DNA from: Planctomycetia bacterium
GTDB lineage: Bacteria; Planctomycetota; Planctomycetia; Pirellulales; PNKZ01
DNA: 37,950 nucleotides
Direction of reading: 5' to 3'
NCBI GenBank assembly: GCA_021413845.1
Contig: JAIOPP010000157.1
Coordinates: forward strand, 1 to 37,950
Below the pieces are notes generated by a model, which saw nothing but the letters and a program-made list of their open reading frames with translations, was not told the origin of the DNA and ran no database searches. Every line of letters begins with the position of its first letter. Position 1 is the first letter of the stretch. The translations under genes were made by a program, and so were the position numbers. Positions 1-6,943 of the stretch are shown piece by piece.

Positions 1-64
1 TCTCCAATTCCGCTTCCCGTAACTTCTGAATGATCTGCTCGACCTGCAAACGCTTCGTGCCCAT
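1..64 (-). CDS. IS3-like transposase OrfA, N-terminal 21 codons only
   Basis: The start codon is at 64-62 with GGGAGGGG just upstream. The visible residues begin MGTKRLQVEQIIQKLREAEL, which matches the helix-turn-helix start of IS3-family OrfA proteins (the pattern EQIIxxLREAE). OrfA binds the element ends and is normally frameshifted into OrfB, the DDE transposase. Only the first 21 codons are here because the contig ends. An identical fragment is at the other end of the window. Confidence 0.7.
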   Translation of the reverse strand, partial: MGTKRLQVEQIIQKLREAELE

Positions 65-88
65 GATCCCCTCCCTTTTTCAAGTGAT

Positions 89-113
89 GGTCGTCAGTCT
101 ACGACTGACGACC
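89..113 (-). repeat. Perfect hairpin inside the IS end (left copy)
   Basis: Two 11-base arms (GGTCGTCAGTC and its complement) flank a 3-base loop between the IS terminus and the OrfA start. It may be a transposase binding site, or a transcript hairpin that blocks read-through from the flanking gene into OrfA. The identical structure is at 37838-37862. Confidence 0.6.
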
Positions 114-138
114 GGACTCGTTTAAGGGGGGCAGGTCA

Positions 139-777
139 ATCCCGGCAGTGGATTTGACGAAAGGGCAGACGGTTGTTTTTAAGACCCCTCACTTACCGGA
201 TATGGTCCGTGATCGACATTTTCGGATCGTCGACGCGTTAATGGCTACTACCGCAGCGCCCACCTACTTCCCCCATGCCGTGTTTGGCATCGGCAGTGCG
301 TATGTCGACGGCGGTGTTTGGGCCAATAACCCGACGATGGTAGCGGTTGCCGAGGCATTGCGTATTAGTAACGAGTGTCACCGCCCTGGAGTTGACAACG
401 CCATCGAGCTGAGCGCGATCAAGGTCTTATCCATCGGGACTGGCCGAGCACAGTATTTTGCTGAGCCTCCGACAGGGGGCGCTGGAATTGCTTGGTGGTT
501 GGCTCCATTGCTCGAACTCGTTTCGGTATCGCAGGCGCAGGGAGTGCATTTCCAAGCTAAGCACATCCTAAATAGTCGCTATCACCGAATCGACTTCGAC
601 ATCCCCAACGATTCGTGGAAGCTCGACCGCGTATCAGTTGTCGACCAATTGATTCATCTTGGCACTGCAAAATCGGCGGAACAAGTCGCGCAACTCCAGG
701 TTCCATTTTTTGAGACTTCGATCATTCGCTATCAGCCGTTCGACGATCCCGTTCGTGGACCCGCCGTTGCGAGCTGA
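139..777 (+). CDS. Patatin-like phospholipase, C-terminal part, cut by the IS
   Basis: The frame is open from the IS junction at 139 to the stop at 775-777, giving 213 codons. The GTG at 148 should not be taken as a start, since codons before it are in frame. The visible part carries the patatin catalytic-Asp motif DGGVWANNP (about 40 residues in), preceded by ATTAAPTYFP, and then the SIGTG strand. Patatin-like enzymes use a Ser-Asp dyad to hydrolyse acyl esters of lipids. The GxSxG serine half lies beyond the junction, so this copy is not functional unless the IS has been misassembled. The spacing of DGG, NNP and SIGTG and the helical C-terminus resemble bacterial CapV-type phospholipases as well as general patatin-like proteins. 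Which one cannot be settled without the N-terminus and its neighbours. Confidence 0.8.
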   Translation: MPAVDLTKGQTVVFKTPHLPDMVRDRHFRIVDALMATTAAPTYFPHAVFGIGSAYVDGGVWANNPTMVAVAEALRISNECHRPGVDNAIELSAIKVLSIGTGRAQYFAEPPTGGAGIAWWLAPLLELVSVSQAQGVHFQAKHILNSRYHRIDFDIPNDSWKLDRVSVVDQLIHLGTAKSAEQVAQLQVPFFETSIIRYQPFDDPVRGPAVAS

Positions 778-792
778 CGAGGGGGGCTATGT

Positions 793-1098
793 CTATCCCA
801 CGTGCTGAACCGCGCGAACGCGCGGATGACGATCTTCGGCGAGCCACGTCGATCTGAATCCTTGGGCTCTGCTCAGCAGCGTCGCGATCTCGGCCATCGG
901 CATCCTTCTCGCGGGCTGATCGCGGATCAACGTTCCGCGAAGTACGGTTCGAAGCGGCTCGGGGACCTGAACGGTGAAGGTTTCGGCATTCAAAGTTCGA
1001 ACTTGCCGGATCGCCTCTCCAATGGTTTTGCAGTCGATCGTGGGGCGGCCCGTCATCCATTCGGGAACTTCCGGAGGCAAGGTCTCGATCGCGGTCAT
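793..1098 (-). CDS. Hypothetical protein, about 101 residues
   Basis: This is an open frame from ATG at 1098 with balanced composition, starting MTAIETLPPEVPEWMTGRP. I do not recognise the family. The frame stays open upstream to 1245, and that extension contains ASTSCAVA, which is shared with the repeat at 17656-17718. The true start is therefore uncertain and the upstream part is more likely repeat than gene. There is no Shine-Dalgarno sequence before 1098. It lies in a worn region next to the IS-cut phospholipase. Confidence 0.4.
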   Translation of the reverse strand: MTAIETLPPEVPEWMTGRPTIDCKTIGEAIRQVRTLNAETFTVQVPEPLRTVLRGTLIRDQPARRMPMAEIATLLSRAQGFRSTWLAEDRHPRVRAVQHVG

Positions 1099-1169
1099 TG
1101 CGATTACTTGCGTGTCTCGCGGGAACGTCAACTTGCTTGCCGCTACGAGAGCGGCTTTACTGCAGAAGG

Positions 1170-1232
1170 AAGCAACTGCGCAAGATGTTGAAGCAACGGG
1201 AGACGCCTTTATTTCTTCACCCCAGCTACCCG
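1170..1232 (+). repeat. 63-bp diverged direct repeat, copy 1
   Basis: About 53 of 63 positions match 17656-17718 in the same orientation; the shared core is GCGCAAGATGTTGAAGCAA. The sequence diverges abruptly on both sides. Copy 2 sits just upstream of a transposase-like remnant on the minus strand, so the repeat may be the non-coding end of a dead insertion sequence. Confidence 0.55.
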
Positions 1233-1444
1233 TTGCGGGCGACATAGTCGGCGAGCTGTTTGCGTGCGGAGGTTGTCGGCTCCTCCGGCTTTGCTGGTTC
1301 CGCGGTTGTGGCCTCGGTGGCCGGTTCGCTCGTGCCTGCTTGCGTCGCAGAGGGAGACTTCATGTCCCAGGCGTAAGCGGTGAACTCCTTCCCGTGTTCG
1401 CCGCGGAGGTTCGCTCCGGTGCCCGCCCCGCACTTCTGAGCCTC
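1226..1444 (-). pseudogene. C-terminal gene remnant with Pro/Glu/Thr-rich linker
   Basis: A minus-strand frame runs from a stop at 1447 to a stop at 1226. It reads through CGAGTGANLRGEHGKEFTAY, then a low-complexity linker rich in Pro, Glu, Ala and Thr, and ends ARKQLADYVARNG. The sequence upstream of the only ATG (1363) also looks coding, which suggests a gene that has lost its 5' end. The tRNA-like fragment at 1468-1492 lies 20-odd bases before it. The family is not recognised. If it is an intact gene, it would be the 45-residue product from 1363. Confidence 0.35.
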
Positions 1445-1467
1445 TTAGTGACACTCCCGACTGTCAG

Positions 1468-1492
1468 CGGAGGCGGCGGGAATCGAACCCGC
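1468..1492 (-). other. tRNA/tmRNA 3'-end-like fragment, possible old attachment site
   Basis: On the minus strand there is a T-arm (GCGGG, loop TTCGATT, CCCGC) followed by CGCCTCC and G, as at the 3' end of a tRNA or tmRNA. No 5' acceptor strand (GGAGGCG-like) or normal anticodon arm can be found upstream, and the following bases are CTG, not CCA. It is therefore not a working tRNA. Such 3' ends are left where integrative elements insert into tRNA or tmRNA genes. The recombinase pseudogene at 17924-18972 is a candidate source, but no second copy of this core was found near it. Confidence 0.4.
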
Positions 1493-1776
1493 AGCCTCAT
1501 TCGGCTTCTTATACTTGGCCGAATCGAACGAAAGTTCTTAATGCTGCCGCTCTTGCGCCAGAACGTTTTTAGTCGGAAAGGCTTCCGCATTGCGCGAGGT
1601 ATATGGTCATGTACCCGCCAGCCCGCGAGAACGCTTGCCGTTCATTTGCGTTAAGCAGCGGGTACGTAGGTTCGAGTTCGGAATGGGAAGGTGACAAGAC
1701 GGACGACAACTTTATAGAGTCCCCAGTGTACGCAGTAGCGATTGCAGTAGCATCGCGCGAGTTGACCCGACATGAA
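1493..1776. other. Gap without a recognisable gene
   Basis: There is no convincing coding frame on either strand. A hairpin-forming stretch (TTCGGC ... GCCGAA, about 1500-1522) lies next to the T-arm-like fragment and could be the remains of a type II variable arm. The rest shows nothing I can name. Confidence 0.4.
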
Positions 1777-1881
1777 TCACCGGCGTCGAGCGTCGGTGCG
1801 ACGAACTATTCGGCGCGTCCGAGGCCGAATGAGAAGTTGCAAAGCGTAGTAGGTGGCGGCGTTGAAGAGGACGATGAACAT
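1777..1881 (-). CDS. 34-residue membrane microprotein (MFxxLFN family)
   Basis: It starts at ATG 1881 behind AAAGGA with 9 bases of spacing. The product has a hydrophobic segment (MFIVLFNAATYYALQL) followed by an Arg-rich tail (PRTRR ... RRR), the pattern of a small inner-membrane protein with a positive cytoplasmic end. The same N-terminal signature (MFxxLFNxATYxALQLxxxP, then RTRR) begins the frame at 16053, which supports translation of both. A copy of the shared promoter motif (1931-1963) ends 50 nt before this start, as at 16053. Function unknown. Confidence 0.6.
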   Translation of the reverse strand: MFIVLFNAATYYALQLLIRPRTRRIVRRTDARRR

Positions 1882-1930
1882 GGCGGTGGATCCTTTCATA
1901 CAAGTACGTCGGAAATCAAACTCGTGCAGA

Positions 1931-1963
1931 GAAAGTACGCGGCGATTTAAATAATCTGACGCC
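1931..1963 (-). promoter_or_regulatory. Shared two-block promoter motif, site D
   Basis: On the minus strand it reads CGTCA (1961-1957), 17 nt, CGTAC (1939-1935), then TTTC. It lies 50 nt before the microprotein start at 1881 and just after the lipase stop. It is a member of the motif family described in the findings. Confidence 0.6.
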
Positions 1964-1971
1964 GATAATTG

Positions 1972-3048
1972 TTAGGGACGTTCGTTTTCGGCGAGCGCGC
2001 CGGTCGGTGCGAGACTCAGCCGTTGCACCGTCCGTTGACTATCGAGGTATTGCAGGCAATGAATCCGTCTCTGACGATCGGCAAGTAGACAAGCGTCGAA
2101 GCCTTCGCCGTTCGAACTAGCCGGCGTAACCGAGATGACGCGCTTTCCGTCGGCGTTAAGTTCGTCGCGCGCTGTTATGGAGCGGCGTAGCCACGGCCGA
2201 TCCGTCGCCGCGTCGTCCAAGTCGTCGAGTGCAAGGTAGCGTCGAAACAAGTCGAATTCGCCGAGTTGAAGCATTCCTGCCACAACGTCGACGACACGTG
2301 AGTGATCGACCCCCTGAACCAAGAAGCATTCGTCCGCCGTAAGTGCCGTGCGATTGAGGCCTAGCGGGTCAGTCGCCGCTCGAAAGCTCAAAGAGCGTCG
2401 CGCATGAGCGGCGAAGTCGATCAAGCCAGGCGTGCGCGGATCGAACTCGGAACTGCCGCCGTACGGGAACCCGGCGGGGACGTCGATGGCGGGATCGAGC
2501 GCGAGGAGCGTTTCCACCCGACCGTATCGAGCAGCCAGCCGATCGGCGACATACGCACCAAAACTGTGGCCGACGATATTAAGTCGCGAGCCGTCGATGC
2601 GTCGATCGACTAAGCTTTGGTAGACCCAAGCGGCCACGGTGTCGATATGGTTTTCGGCCTGGGCCCAAGCTCCAAAACGACTTTTTGCGGCGTCACTCCA
2701 ATCCAAGAGAAGGACTTGCGTTTCGGGCGTTGCGGCGGCCAATGTGTCTGCGAGCGGACGCATCCGCTCGGGACCGGAGTTGTTGCCGTGAATGACGAGC
2801 CAAATTCGTCCATCGGCAAGAAGCGGTCGGGCATCAAGAGAGTGAATGTTGATCTCTTGCCCCGAGGCGAGTCGCCCGTCGGCAATGGCATGTACCTCGT
2901 CCATCGCACGCGCTGCCGAGACAAACAACGCGCCTGCTCCGGCATGAACGCAGGTCAAGATGCAGAATAGAGCGGTCATCGCACGGAGACGGCACGCGGC
3001 AAACGTTGCACAGAAAAACGTCGTCAGGCTGAATTGCGAGGCTCTCAT
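1972..3048 (-). CDS. Exported lipase of the pancreatic-lipase type (alpha/beta hydrolase)
   Basis: The protein has 358 residues with an N-terminal hydrophobic export signal (about residues 24-46). The strand WLVIHGNN (83-90) supplies the oxyanion-hole region, GHSFGAYVA holds the nucleophile Ser162, LALDPA holds the acid Asp185, and VDHSRVVD holds His249. This Ser/Asp/His order with LDPA and a late DHS is that of the animal pancreatic-lipase family rather than ordinary bacterial esterases. It probably cleaves lipid or other esters outside the cytoplasm; the substrate is unknown. The gene starts 43 nt after a shared-motif promoter (3091-3123) and shows no terminator before the next promoter. 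The residues after about 260 match nothing I recognise. Confidence 0.75.
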   Translation of the reverse strand: MRASQFSLTTFFCATFAACRLRAMTALFCILTCVHAGAGALFVSAARAMDEVHAIADGRLASGQEINIHSLDARPLLADGRIWLVIHGNNSGPERMRPLADTLAAATPETQVLLLDWSDAAKSRFGAWAQAENHIDTVAAWVYQSLVDRRIDGSRLNIVGHSFGAYVADRLAARYGRVETLLALDPAIDVPAGFPYGGSSEFDPRTPGLIDFAAHARRSLSFRAATDPLGLNRTALTADECFLVQGVDHSRVVDVVAGMLQLGEFDLFRRYLALDDLDDAATDRPWLRRSITARDELNADGKRVISVTPASSNGEGFDACLLADRQRRIHCLQYLDSQRTVQRLSLAPTGALAENERP

Positions 3049-3090
3049 CGTTCGTTCCTCTTTCGGTGTGATCTACTCGGTGTATCCGTA

Positions 3091-3123
3091 TGAGAGTACG
3101 AGCCAAGCCTGCGAAACCTGACG
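3091..3123 (-). promoter_or_regulatory. Shared two-block promoter motif, site E
   Basis: Minus strand CGTCA (3123-3119), 18 nt, CGTAC (3100-3096), then TCTCA. It ends 43 nt before the lipase start and lies between the terminator of the upstream TPR gene and the lipase. Confidence 0.6.
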
Positions 3124-3133
3124 TGTGCAAACG

Positions 3134-3163
3134 AAAAAAACGCGAGGTGGGAAGCCTCGCGTT
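3134..3163 (-). terminator. Rho-independent terminator after the TPR gene
   Basis: A 9-bp stem (AACGCGAGG with its complement, 3139-3163) with a 7-base loop is followed on the minus strand by seven T residues (3140-3134). It ends the transcript of the gene at 3208-3828. Confidence 0.8.
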
Positions 3164-3207
3164 CGACGTCCTTTTGGACGAAATGGGATACCGCTTATCA
3201 ATTCGAC

Positions 3208-3828
3208 TTACGGCTTCACGCCCTGCGGAACTTGCCCGCAACCGCAATCCGCTTCGAAGGACGTCGGTGCAATCTGCGGCAAGTACATCTTCAGCGCGAG
3301 TTCGCTGCAACGTTGGTCGAACTCGACTTGCCGCGGCGCCGGAACCGAACCCACGGCAAGATATCGCTGCGCAAGCGCTTGGAAGATGTTTCCTGCTTCG
3401 ACTTCGGCCGCCGCCAAGGTCAGCAGGTAGTACGGCCGCGCTTGGGCGTCGTGCATCTGCGCCAGGTCGACGGCCCGGCGCGCGTGGAGCAGCGCTTTAT
3501 CAGTGTCGCGCCGTTTAACATCGGGACAGGTGGCGTAGATCCACGCCACTTCATTATGGGCCTCCGCGTGGTTTGCGTCGGCGGCGAGAACTTTCTCGAA
3601 CTGGACGACGGCTTCGCCATGCAGACCCGTGGCCGCCAGAGCCTTCCCGCGGTTGAGATGCTGTTGCCGGAGCCCGAGCGACGCCTTCGCGGGCTCGAGC
3701 ACCTGACCGGCGGTAATACCGGTGAAATCAAGGGCCCGCGCTGAACCGGCCGACGACAAGCTCGATGCCACAAGAACGAGCAAGGTAAGGCGAAACGACC
3801 CATTCAGTAGTAAAGCGAAAGCGTTCAT
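3208..3828 (-). CDS. Exported TPR protein, 206 residues
   Basis: The start at 3828 has AAGGAG at good spacing. A signal peptide (about 1-33, ending in SAGSARA) is followed by TPR helices: HLNRGKALAATGLHGEAVVQFEKVL and AEAHNEVAWIYATCPD (about 55-105). The motif AWIYATCPD, then DxxKALxxARRA, is common in planctomycete TPR proteins and recurs near the C-terminus of the 774-residue neighbour. A Cys pair (CGCG) lies near the end. It likely acts as a protein-protein scaffold in the periplasm. It has its own terminator, and its nearest upstream shared-motif promoter is 283 nt away across a strong hairpin. Confidence 0.7.
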   Translation of the reverse strand: MNAFALLLNGSFRLTLLVLVASSLSSAGSARALDFTGITAGQVLEPAKASLGLRQQHLNRGKALAATGLHGEAVVQFEKVLAADANHAEAHNEVAWIYATCPDVKRRDTDKALLHARRAVDLAQMHDAQARPYYLLTLAAAEVEAGNIFQALAQRYLAVGSVPAPRQVEFDQRCSELALKMYLPQIAPTSFEADCGCGQVPQGVKP

Positions 3829-3926
3829 GACAGGCTCCTTCAGATTACGGAAAAAAGGGAATGGTTGCGGACAACGAACATTACGGATCGAAGGAGCAGT
3901 TCCTGACGCAACTTTTCCTTGAGGCG

Positions 3927-3971
3927 CAAACTAACGAGCGTGCGACTCGGTGTCGCACGCTCGTTAGTTTG
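3927..3971. repeat. Perfect 20-bp hairpin with a 5-base loop
   Basis: Arms 3927-3946 and 3952-3971 are exact complements, with loop TCGGT. No T-run follows on either strand. On the minus strand it sits after a 16-codon frame (4009-4059) and before the TPR gene start at 3828. It could stop or attenuate transcription from promoter C, or protect an RNA end. Confidence 0.75.
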
Positions 3972-4008
3972 TACAGACCAAGCGAAGCGCGAGCAGCGTC
4001 ATTCCCAG

Positions 4009-4059
4009 CTACGCGGCCCACCAGAACGATGCACAAAACGAACGGCTGCGAGCCGACAT
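4009..4059 (-). CDS. Possible 16-residue leader peptide
   Basis: ATG at 4059 lies 52 nt after the promoter motif 4111-4145, the same distance as for annotated genes of this set. The frame ends FCASFWWAA. There is no Shine-Dalgarno sequence, no homologue in the window and only 16 codons, so translation is unproven. The strong hairpin follows 38 nt after its stop. Confidence 0.25.
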   Translation of the reverse strand: MSARSRSFCASFWWAA

Positions 4060-4110
4060 GGTAAAACTTTTCGAATGAACTTGCAGAGGCGGGGAGCTAT
4101 CGACGTTCGC

Positions 4111-4145
4111 AGAGAGTACGAGCCGCTGCGGCCGCTTCTGACGCC
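4111..4145 (-). promoter_or_regulatory. Shared two-block promoter motif, site C
   Basis: Minus strand CGTCA (4143-4139), 18 nt, CGTAC (4120-4116), then TCTCT. It lies just after the terminator of the 774-residue TPR gene and reads toward the leader frame, the hairpin and the TPR gene at 3208-3828. Confidence 0.6.
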
Positions 4146-4165
4146 GATTTCCGCTCGCTGCGCGC

Positions 4166-4197
4166 AAAAAAGGGTGCGAGGCAATTGCCTCGCACCC
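4166..4197 (-). terminator. Rho-independent terminator of the 774-residue TPR gene
   Basis: A palindrome with 11-bp arms (GGGTGCGAGGC) around AATT spans 4172-4197. On the minus strand it is followed by six T residues (4171-4166). It lies 32 nt after the stop at 4229. Confidence 0.85.
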
Positions 4198-4228
4198 TGC
4201 AAATTCTCTTCGAAGTCCGCCGTAGTCG

Positions 4229-6553
4229 TCACTCACGGAACGGTTTCTTCGCTGCGTAGAGCTTCAGCCGAGTTTGATATTCAGCCTTATCGGAGGGGGG
4301 CGCTGCGTCCACAATGAGTTTTTGTATCTCCAGCGCTTTGTCGAAATCGCCGACTTCGGCGAGAGCTGCCGCAAAGGTGTCTAGATAGGATAAATTCTTC
4401 CAGTCCGTATTTTTTTTGCAGGCCGTGCGAGCCATATCGAGCGCTAATCCACCGTGTCGGTACTTTTCGTCGAGGCAGGTAGCGTAGATCCAAGCCACGA
4501 GGTTGTAGGCACCTCCGTCATCTCCGTTAAGCGTGAAGGACCTTATGAGGTCTTCCAATGCTCGCTGATACTGCTTTTGACGATACCATGCGTGGCCTCG
4601 CGCATGGTAAATCCAACCCGACGGTTGGGCATCAATCCCGGCGTCTTCGCAGAGGGAGATCGCCTTGGTGTAGTCTTCGATCGCGATCGCATATTCTTTC
4701 CGACCGAACCGTAATTCGCCGCGACGCGCGTAAGCATAATAATTGCTTGGATCAATTCGAATCGCCTCGTCGTGATCGGCGGTGCTCTTCTTCTCATCGC
4801 CCAGTGATTGCCAGGCTCGGCCGCGATAGAGATAGGCGTTAGCCAACTCGTCTGGGACGCCGAGTCGAATTGCCTCGTCGAAGTCCGTGATCGCGGCGGC
4901 GAAATCCTTTTTCTCAAATGAAATCCGGGCTCGAAGGTAGATTGCCATGGGTAGAGCCTTCTCCAGTCCGAGACGGACTGCTTCTGCGACGTCCGTCGAG
5001 GCCTGTGCGTAGTCTCCCTTGTCTAGGTACTTCATGCTGCGTGCCAAGAAGTGAAACGCACATTGAGGATTGCGGTGGATGGCCGCGTCGCATTGATCAA
5101 GTTGCACCGTTTTTGCCGCCGCCGCCGCCTTCGCGTTTTGCGCTTGCGCGAGGTAGCTCGAGATCACTAAATCCCAAGCAATCGGAGCTTCGCGATCGTT
5201 GTTATTTGCCCGGTATGAATAGCGAACCACTCGTTCATAATCGCCGAGTTGGAAGAACGTCTTACCCATGCCGGCGTAGAGCAAAGCCAGCTGCTCGTCG
5301 TAGTCGCTGGGGGGGGCCTGGTTCAATAACTCCACGGCATGACGGAACTCCTCGAGCGCATTTTGATATTCGCCGCTTTCACGTAAGGCCATCGCGCGAA
5401 GGCGATAGCCTGCGGCGGATTTCCAAAGATGAACGGCCTTACTACTGTGAACGAGGGACTCCTCAAACCGATCTTGAGCGAAGGCGCGATCGGCGGCGTC
5501 CAGTTCCTTGGTATATTCATCAGGCGGAACGGGGCGGAGTGCGGCGGCACTTCGTTTATCGGCGTTGGCTTGGCTTATTTGACCTTTCCGCTGATACACC
5601 ACGCTTCGAGCCAAGAAATTGTCTTCGTTTGTCGGGTCGAGGAGGATGGCTTGTGTGAAGTCGGCCAGAGCCTGGTCGACTTCGTTAAGAAGGTTGATAT
5701 GCAGAGCGCCTCGGTCGTAATAGATGGCGCTCGAGTAGGGGGCGATCTTGAGAGCATGGGTGTAGTCCTCCCAGGCTTTCTTTTTATCGAGGCCGGCTAG
5801 GACACGGGCGCGAATGCAGTAGGACCGCGCTTCGTTGGGTCGGCATTGAACGATCTTTTCGCAGTCGGCAGCAGCTTTTTCATATCGCTGCAGACTCGCA
5901 TAACAGTCGGCCCGAGCTTCCAAAGCCTTGATGCATTCCGAATCGATCTCAAGGGCTCGAGCGAAATCCGACAAGGCTCGCTCTGTCATTTTATTCCGTA
6001 CGTATTCCTTACCGCGGGCGACGTATTCCGCAGCACTCGTTGGCGCGTTGCACGTCCATACTGTGTCCGCCAAACGAAAGGACTTAAAAAAAGCCGCGGT
6101 ATCTGTCGCCGCGAGAGCCGTCTCGGTGCCGGATAATTTCAGACTTATCAAGGCCTTCGAAGTTCGAAAGAGTTGAACGAGGTCTATTTTGCCTTTGTTT
6201 GAAATCCGATAGGAACGACCCTCAATCCACCCTAGGGCGATAACACTTCCTTTCGTTTTAAATCCTGCGTCATAGCGCTCGAAATATGCCGCCGCTTCAA
6301 TGGAGGAAGTCTCTGAAAATAACCCGATGTGATAGGAGACGCCCTTTTGCTCCGCTACGTATTCCGTTGACCATCTCTCGATGAATCTGTCGTGGTTCTC
6401 CGGAAAACAAATCGAAAACGCGCCGTCTGACGGCCGAAGCACGTAATCGTCAGCCCGAGTGAACGTGCCGCACGATAGCGCGGCTAGTAATACGACGCTC
6501 CGGATCAAGCGTCGCGACGGTTCGCACAAGCGATTGCAAATAACGGCATACAT
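4229..6553 (-). CDS. Exported multi-TPR protein, 774 residues
   Basis: I chose the start at 6553 because it has AAAGGA nine bases upstream and gives a signal peptide (RSVVLLAALSCGTFTRA). The frame is open 90 codons further, but that extension crosses the promoter motifs. After a folded N-terminal domain of about 170 residues there are at least ten TPR units, with typical pieces such as ALSDFARALEID, ALADFTQAILLDP and AITDFDEAIRLG, and near the end AWIYATC. TPR arrays bind partner proteins, so this one probably works as a periplasmic scaffold. No catalytic motif is seen. It is divergent from a dead sigma-factor gene (6863), just as the 725-residue TPR protein is divergent from the live one. 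Confidence 0.8.
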   Translation of the reverse strand: MYAVICNRLCEPSRRLIRSVVLLAALSCGTFTRADDYVLRPSDGAFSICFPENHDRFIERWSTEYVAEQKGVSYHIGLFSETSSIEAAAYFERYDAGFKTKGSVIALGWIEGRSYRISNKGKIDLVQLFRTSKALISLKLSGTETALAATDTAAFFKSFRLADTVWTCNAPTSAAEYVARGKEYVRNKMTERALSDFARALEIDSECIKALEARADCYASLQRYEKAAADCEKIVQCRPNEARSYCIRARVLAGLDKKKAWEDYTHALKIAPYSSAIYYDRGALHINLLNEVDQALADFTQAILLDPTNEDNFLARSVVYQRKGQISQANADKRSAAALRPVPPDEYTKELDAADRAFAQDRFEESLVHSSKAVHLWKSAAGYRLRAMALRESGEYQNALEEFRHAVELLNQAPPSDYDEQLALLYAGMGKTFFQLGDYERVVRYSYRANNNDREAPIAWDLVISSYLAQAQNAKAAAAAKTVQLDQCDAAIHRNPQCAFHFLARSMKYLDKGDYAQASTDVAEAVRLGLEKALPMAIYLRARISFEKKDFAAAITDFDEAIRLGVPDELANAYLYRGRAWQSLGDEKKSTADHDEAIRIDPSNYYAYARRGELRFGRKEYAIAIEDYTKAISLCEDAGIDAQPSGWIYHARGHAWYRQKQYQRALEDLIRSFTLNGDDGGAYNLVAWIYATCLDEKYRHGGLALDMARTACKKNTDWKNLSYLDTFAAALAEVGDFDKALEIQKLIVDAAPPSDKAEYQTRLKLYAAKKPFRE

Positions 6554-6631
6554 GGTGGAAATCCTTTGAGTTCGAGAGACGGGTGAAACGATCGCGGTTG
6601 CCTTCCCTACCGGTACCGCGTCGCAATGGAA

Positions 6632-6659
6632 GCACGGATTCACGTCGCACGGTCTTACG
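6632..6659 (-). promoter_or_regulatory. Possible second shared-motif site before the TPR gene (B2)
   Basis: Minus strand CGTAA (6659-6655), 18 nt, CGTGC (6636-6632). It has one mismatch in the second block. It lies 79 nt before the start at 6553 and nearer than site B1. Confidence 0.35.
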
Positions 6660-6710
6660 CGAGAAATAAAACGCGGCCCGTGGTCGACGTAAGCGGCGGC
6701 CGCTTCAGCA

Positions 6711-6744
6711 GGGAGTACGAGGCTGGCCTGCAGTTCCTTACGCC
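6711..6744 (-). promoter_or_regulatory. Shared two-block promoter motif, site B1
   Basis: Minus strand GGCGTAAGGAA with CGTAA at 6742-6738, 18 nt, CGTAC at 6719-6715, then TCCC. It reads toward the 774-residue TPR gene, whose start is 158 nt further on. Confidence 0.6.
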
Positions 6745-6796
6745 TAATGTTCTGGAAAGCCGGAGCTCGGTATCGCACTCGGAAAACACCGTGATA

Positions 6797-6826
6797 TGTG
6801 CGGTCGTTCGGGCCCTTGGGCACGAT
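6797..6826 (+). promoter_or_regulatory. Housekeeping-type promoter kept before the sigma remnant
   Basis: TGCGG, then 17 nt, then CACGAT, ending 37 nt before the ATG at 6863. The same arrangement (TGCGG, 17 nt, TACGAT, 41 nt to ATG) precedes the intact sigma gene, so this is likely a relic of the same promoter. Confidence 0.4.
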
Positions 6827-6862
6827 TTAAGCAATTCATTTCGCCGGGGCACGAGAGGGGCA

Positions 6863-6943
6863 ATGCACAGTACTTCGCCGACGTTGCTGCAGCGAGTTCG
6901 CGATCCACATGACCAAGCGGCCTGGAAGGTCCCTGAGCATTAG
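6863..6943 (+). pseudogene. Remnant of a second ECF sigma-factor gene
   Basis: The 26-codon frame reads MHSTSPTLLQRVRDPHDQAA before a premature end, against MHTTQPTLLQKLRDPRDQVA at the start of the intact sigma factor (9975). After the shared Trp the sequence turns unrelated and stops. It sits divergent to a TPR gene, exactly as the intact copy does. I take it as the stump of a duplicated sigma/TPR module. Confidence 0.7.

Larger units (their letters stand above)
1..138 (-). mobile_element. End of an IS3-family-like insertion sequence (left copy, partial)
   Basis: This stretch is the exact reverse complement of 37813-37950, so it is one end of a repeated element. Read on the minus strand it begins with TGACCTGCCCCCC at 138, holds a perfect 11-bp hairpin (89-113), then a purine-rich ribosome binding site and the start of a small basic protein at 64. 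TG at the terminus followed by a first ORF after about 75 bp is the layout of IS3-family elements. The rest of the element lies outside the window. It abuts, and probably interrupts, the patatin-like gene that starts at 139. Confidence 0.8.

Noticed and set aside
974-1654. Plus-strand frame of 226 codons
   Set aside because: It runs through the tRNA-like fragment (the GGGGNRTRS stretch is a known artefact of tRNA 3' ends) and is antisense to more protein-like frames.
4918-5658. Long plus-strand open frame (246 codons) inside the 774-residue TPR gene
   Set aside because: It is antisense to a convincing TPR protein and its product is Arg/Pro/Ser-rich without domain motifs; such frames are common in GC-rich DNA.
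6554-6823. N-terminal extension of 90 residues for the 774-residue TPR protein
   Set aside because: It crosses two copies of the promoter motif, would hide the signal peptide, and the start at 6553 has a good ribosome site.
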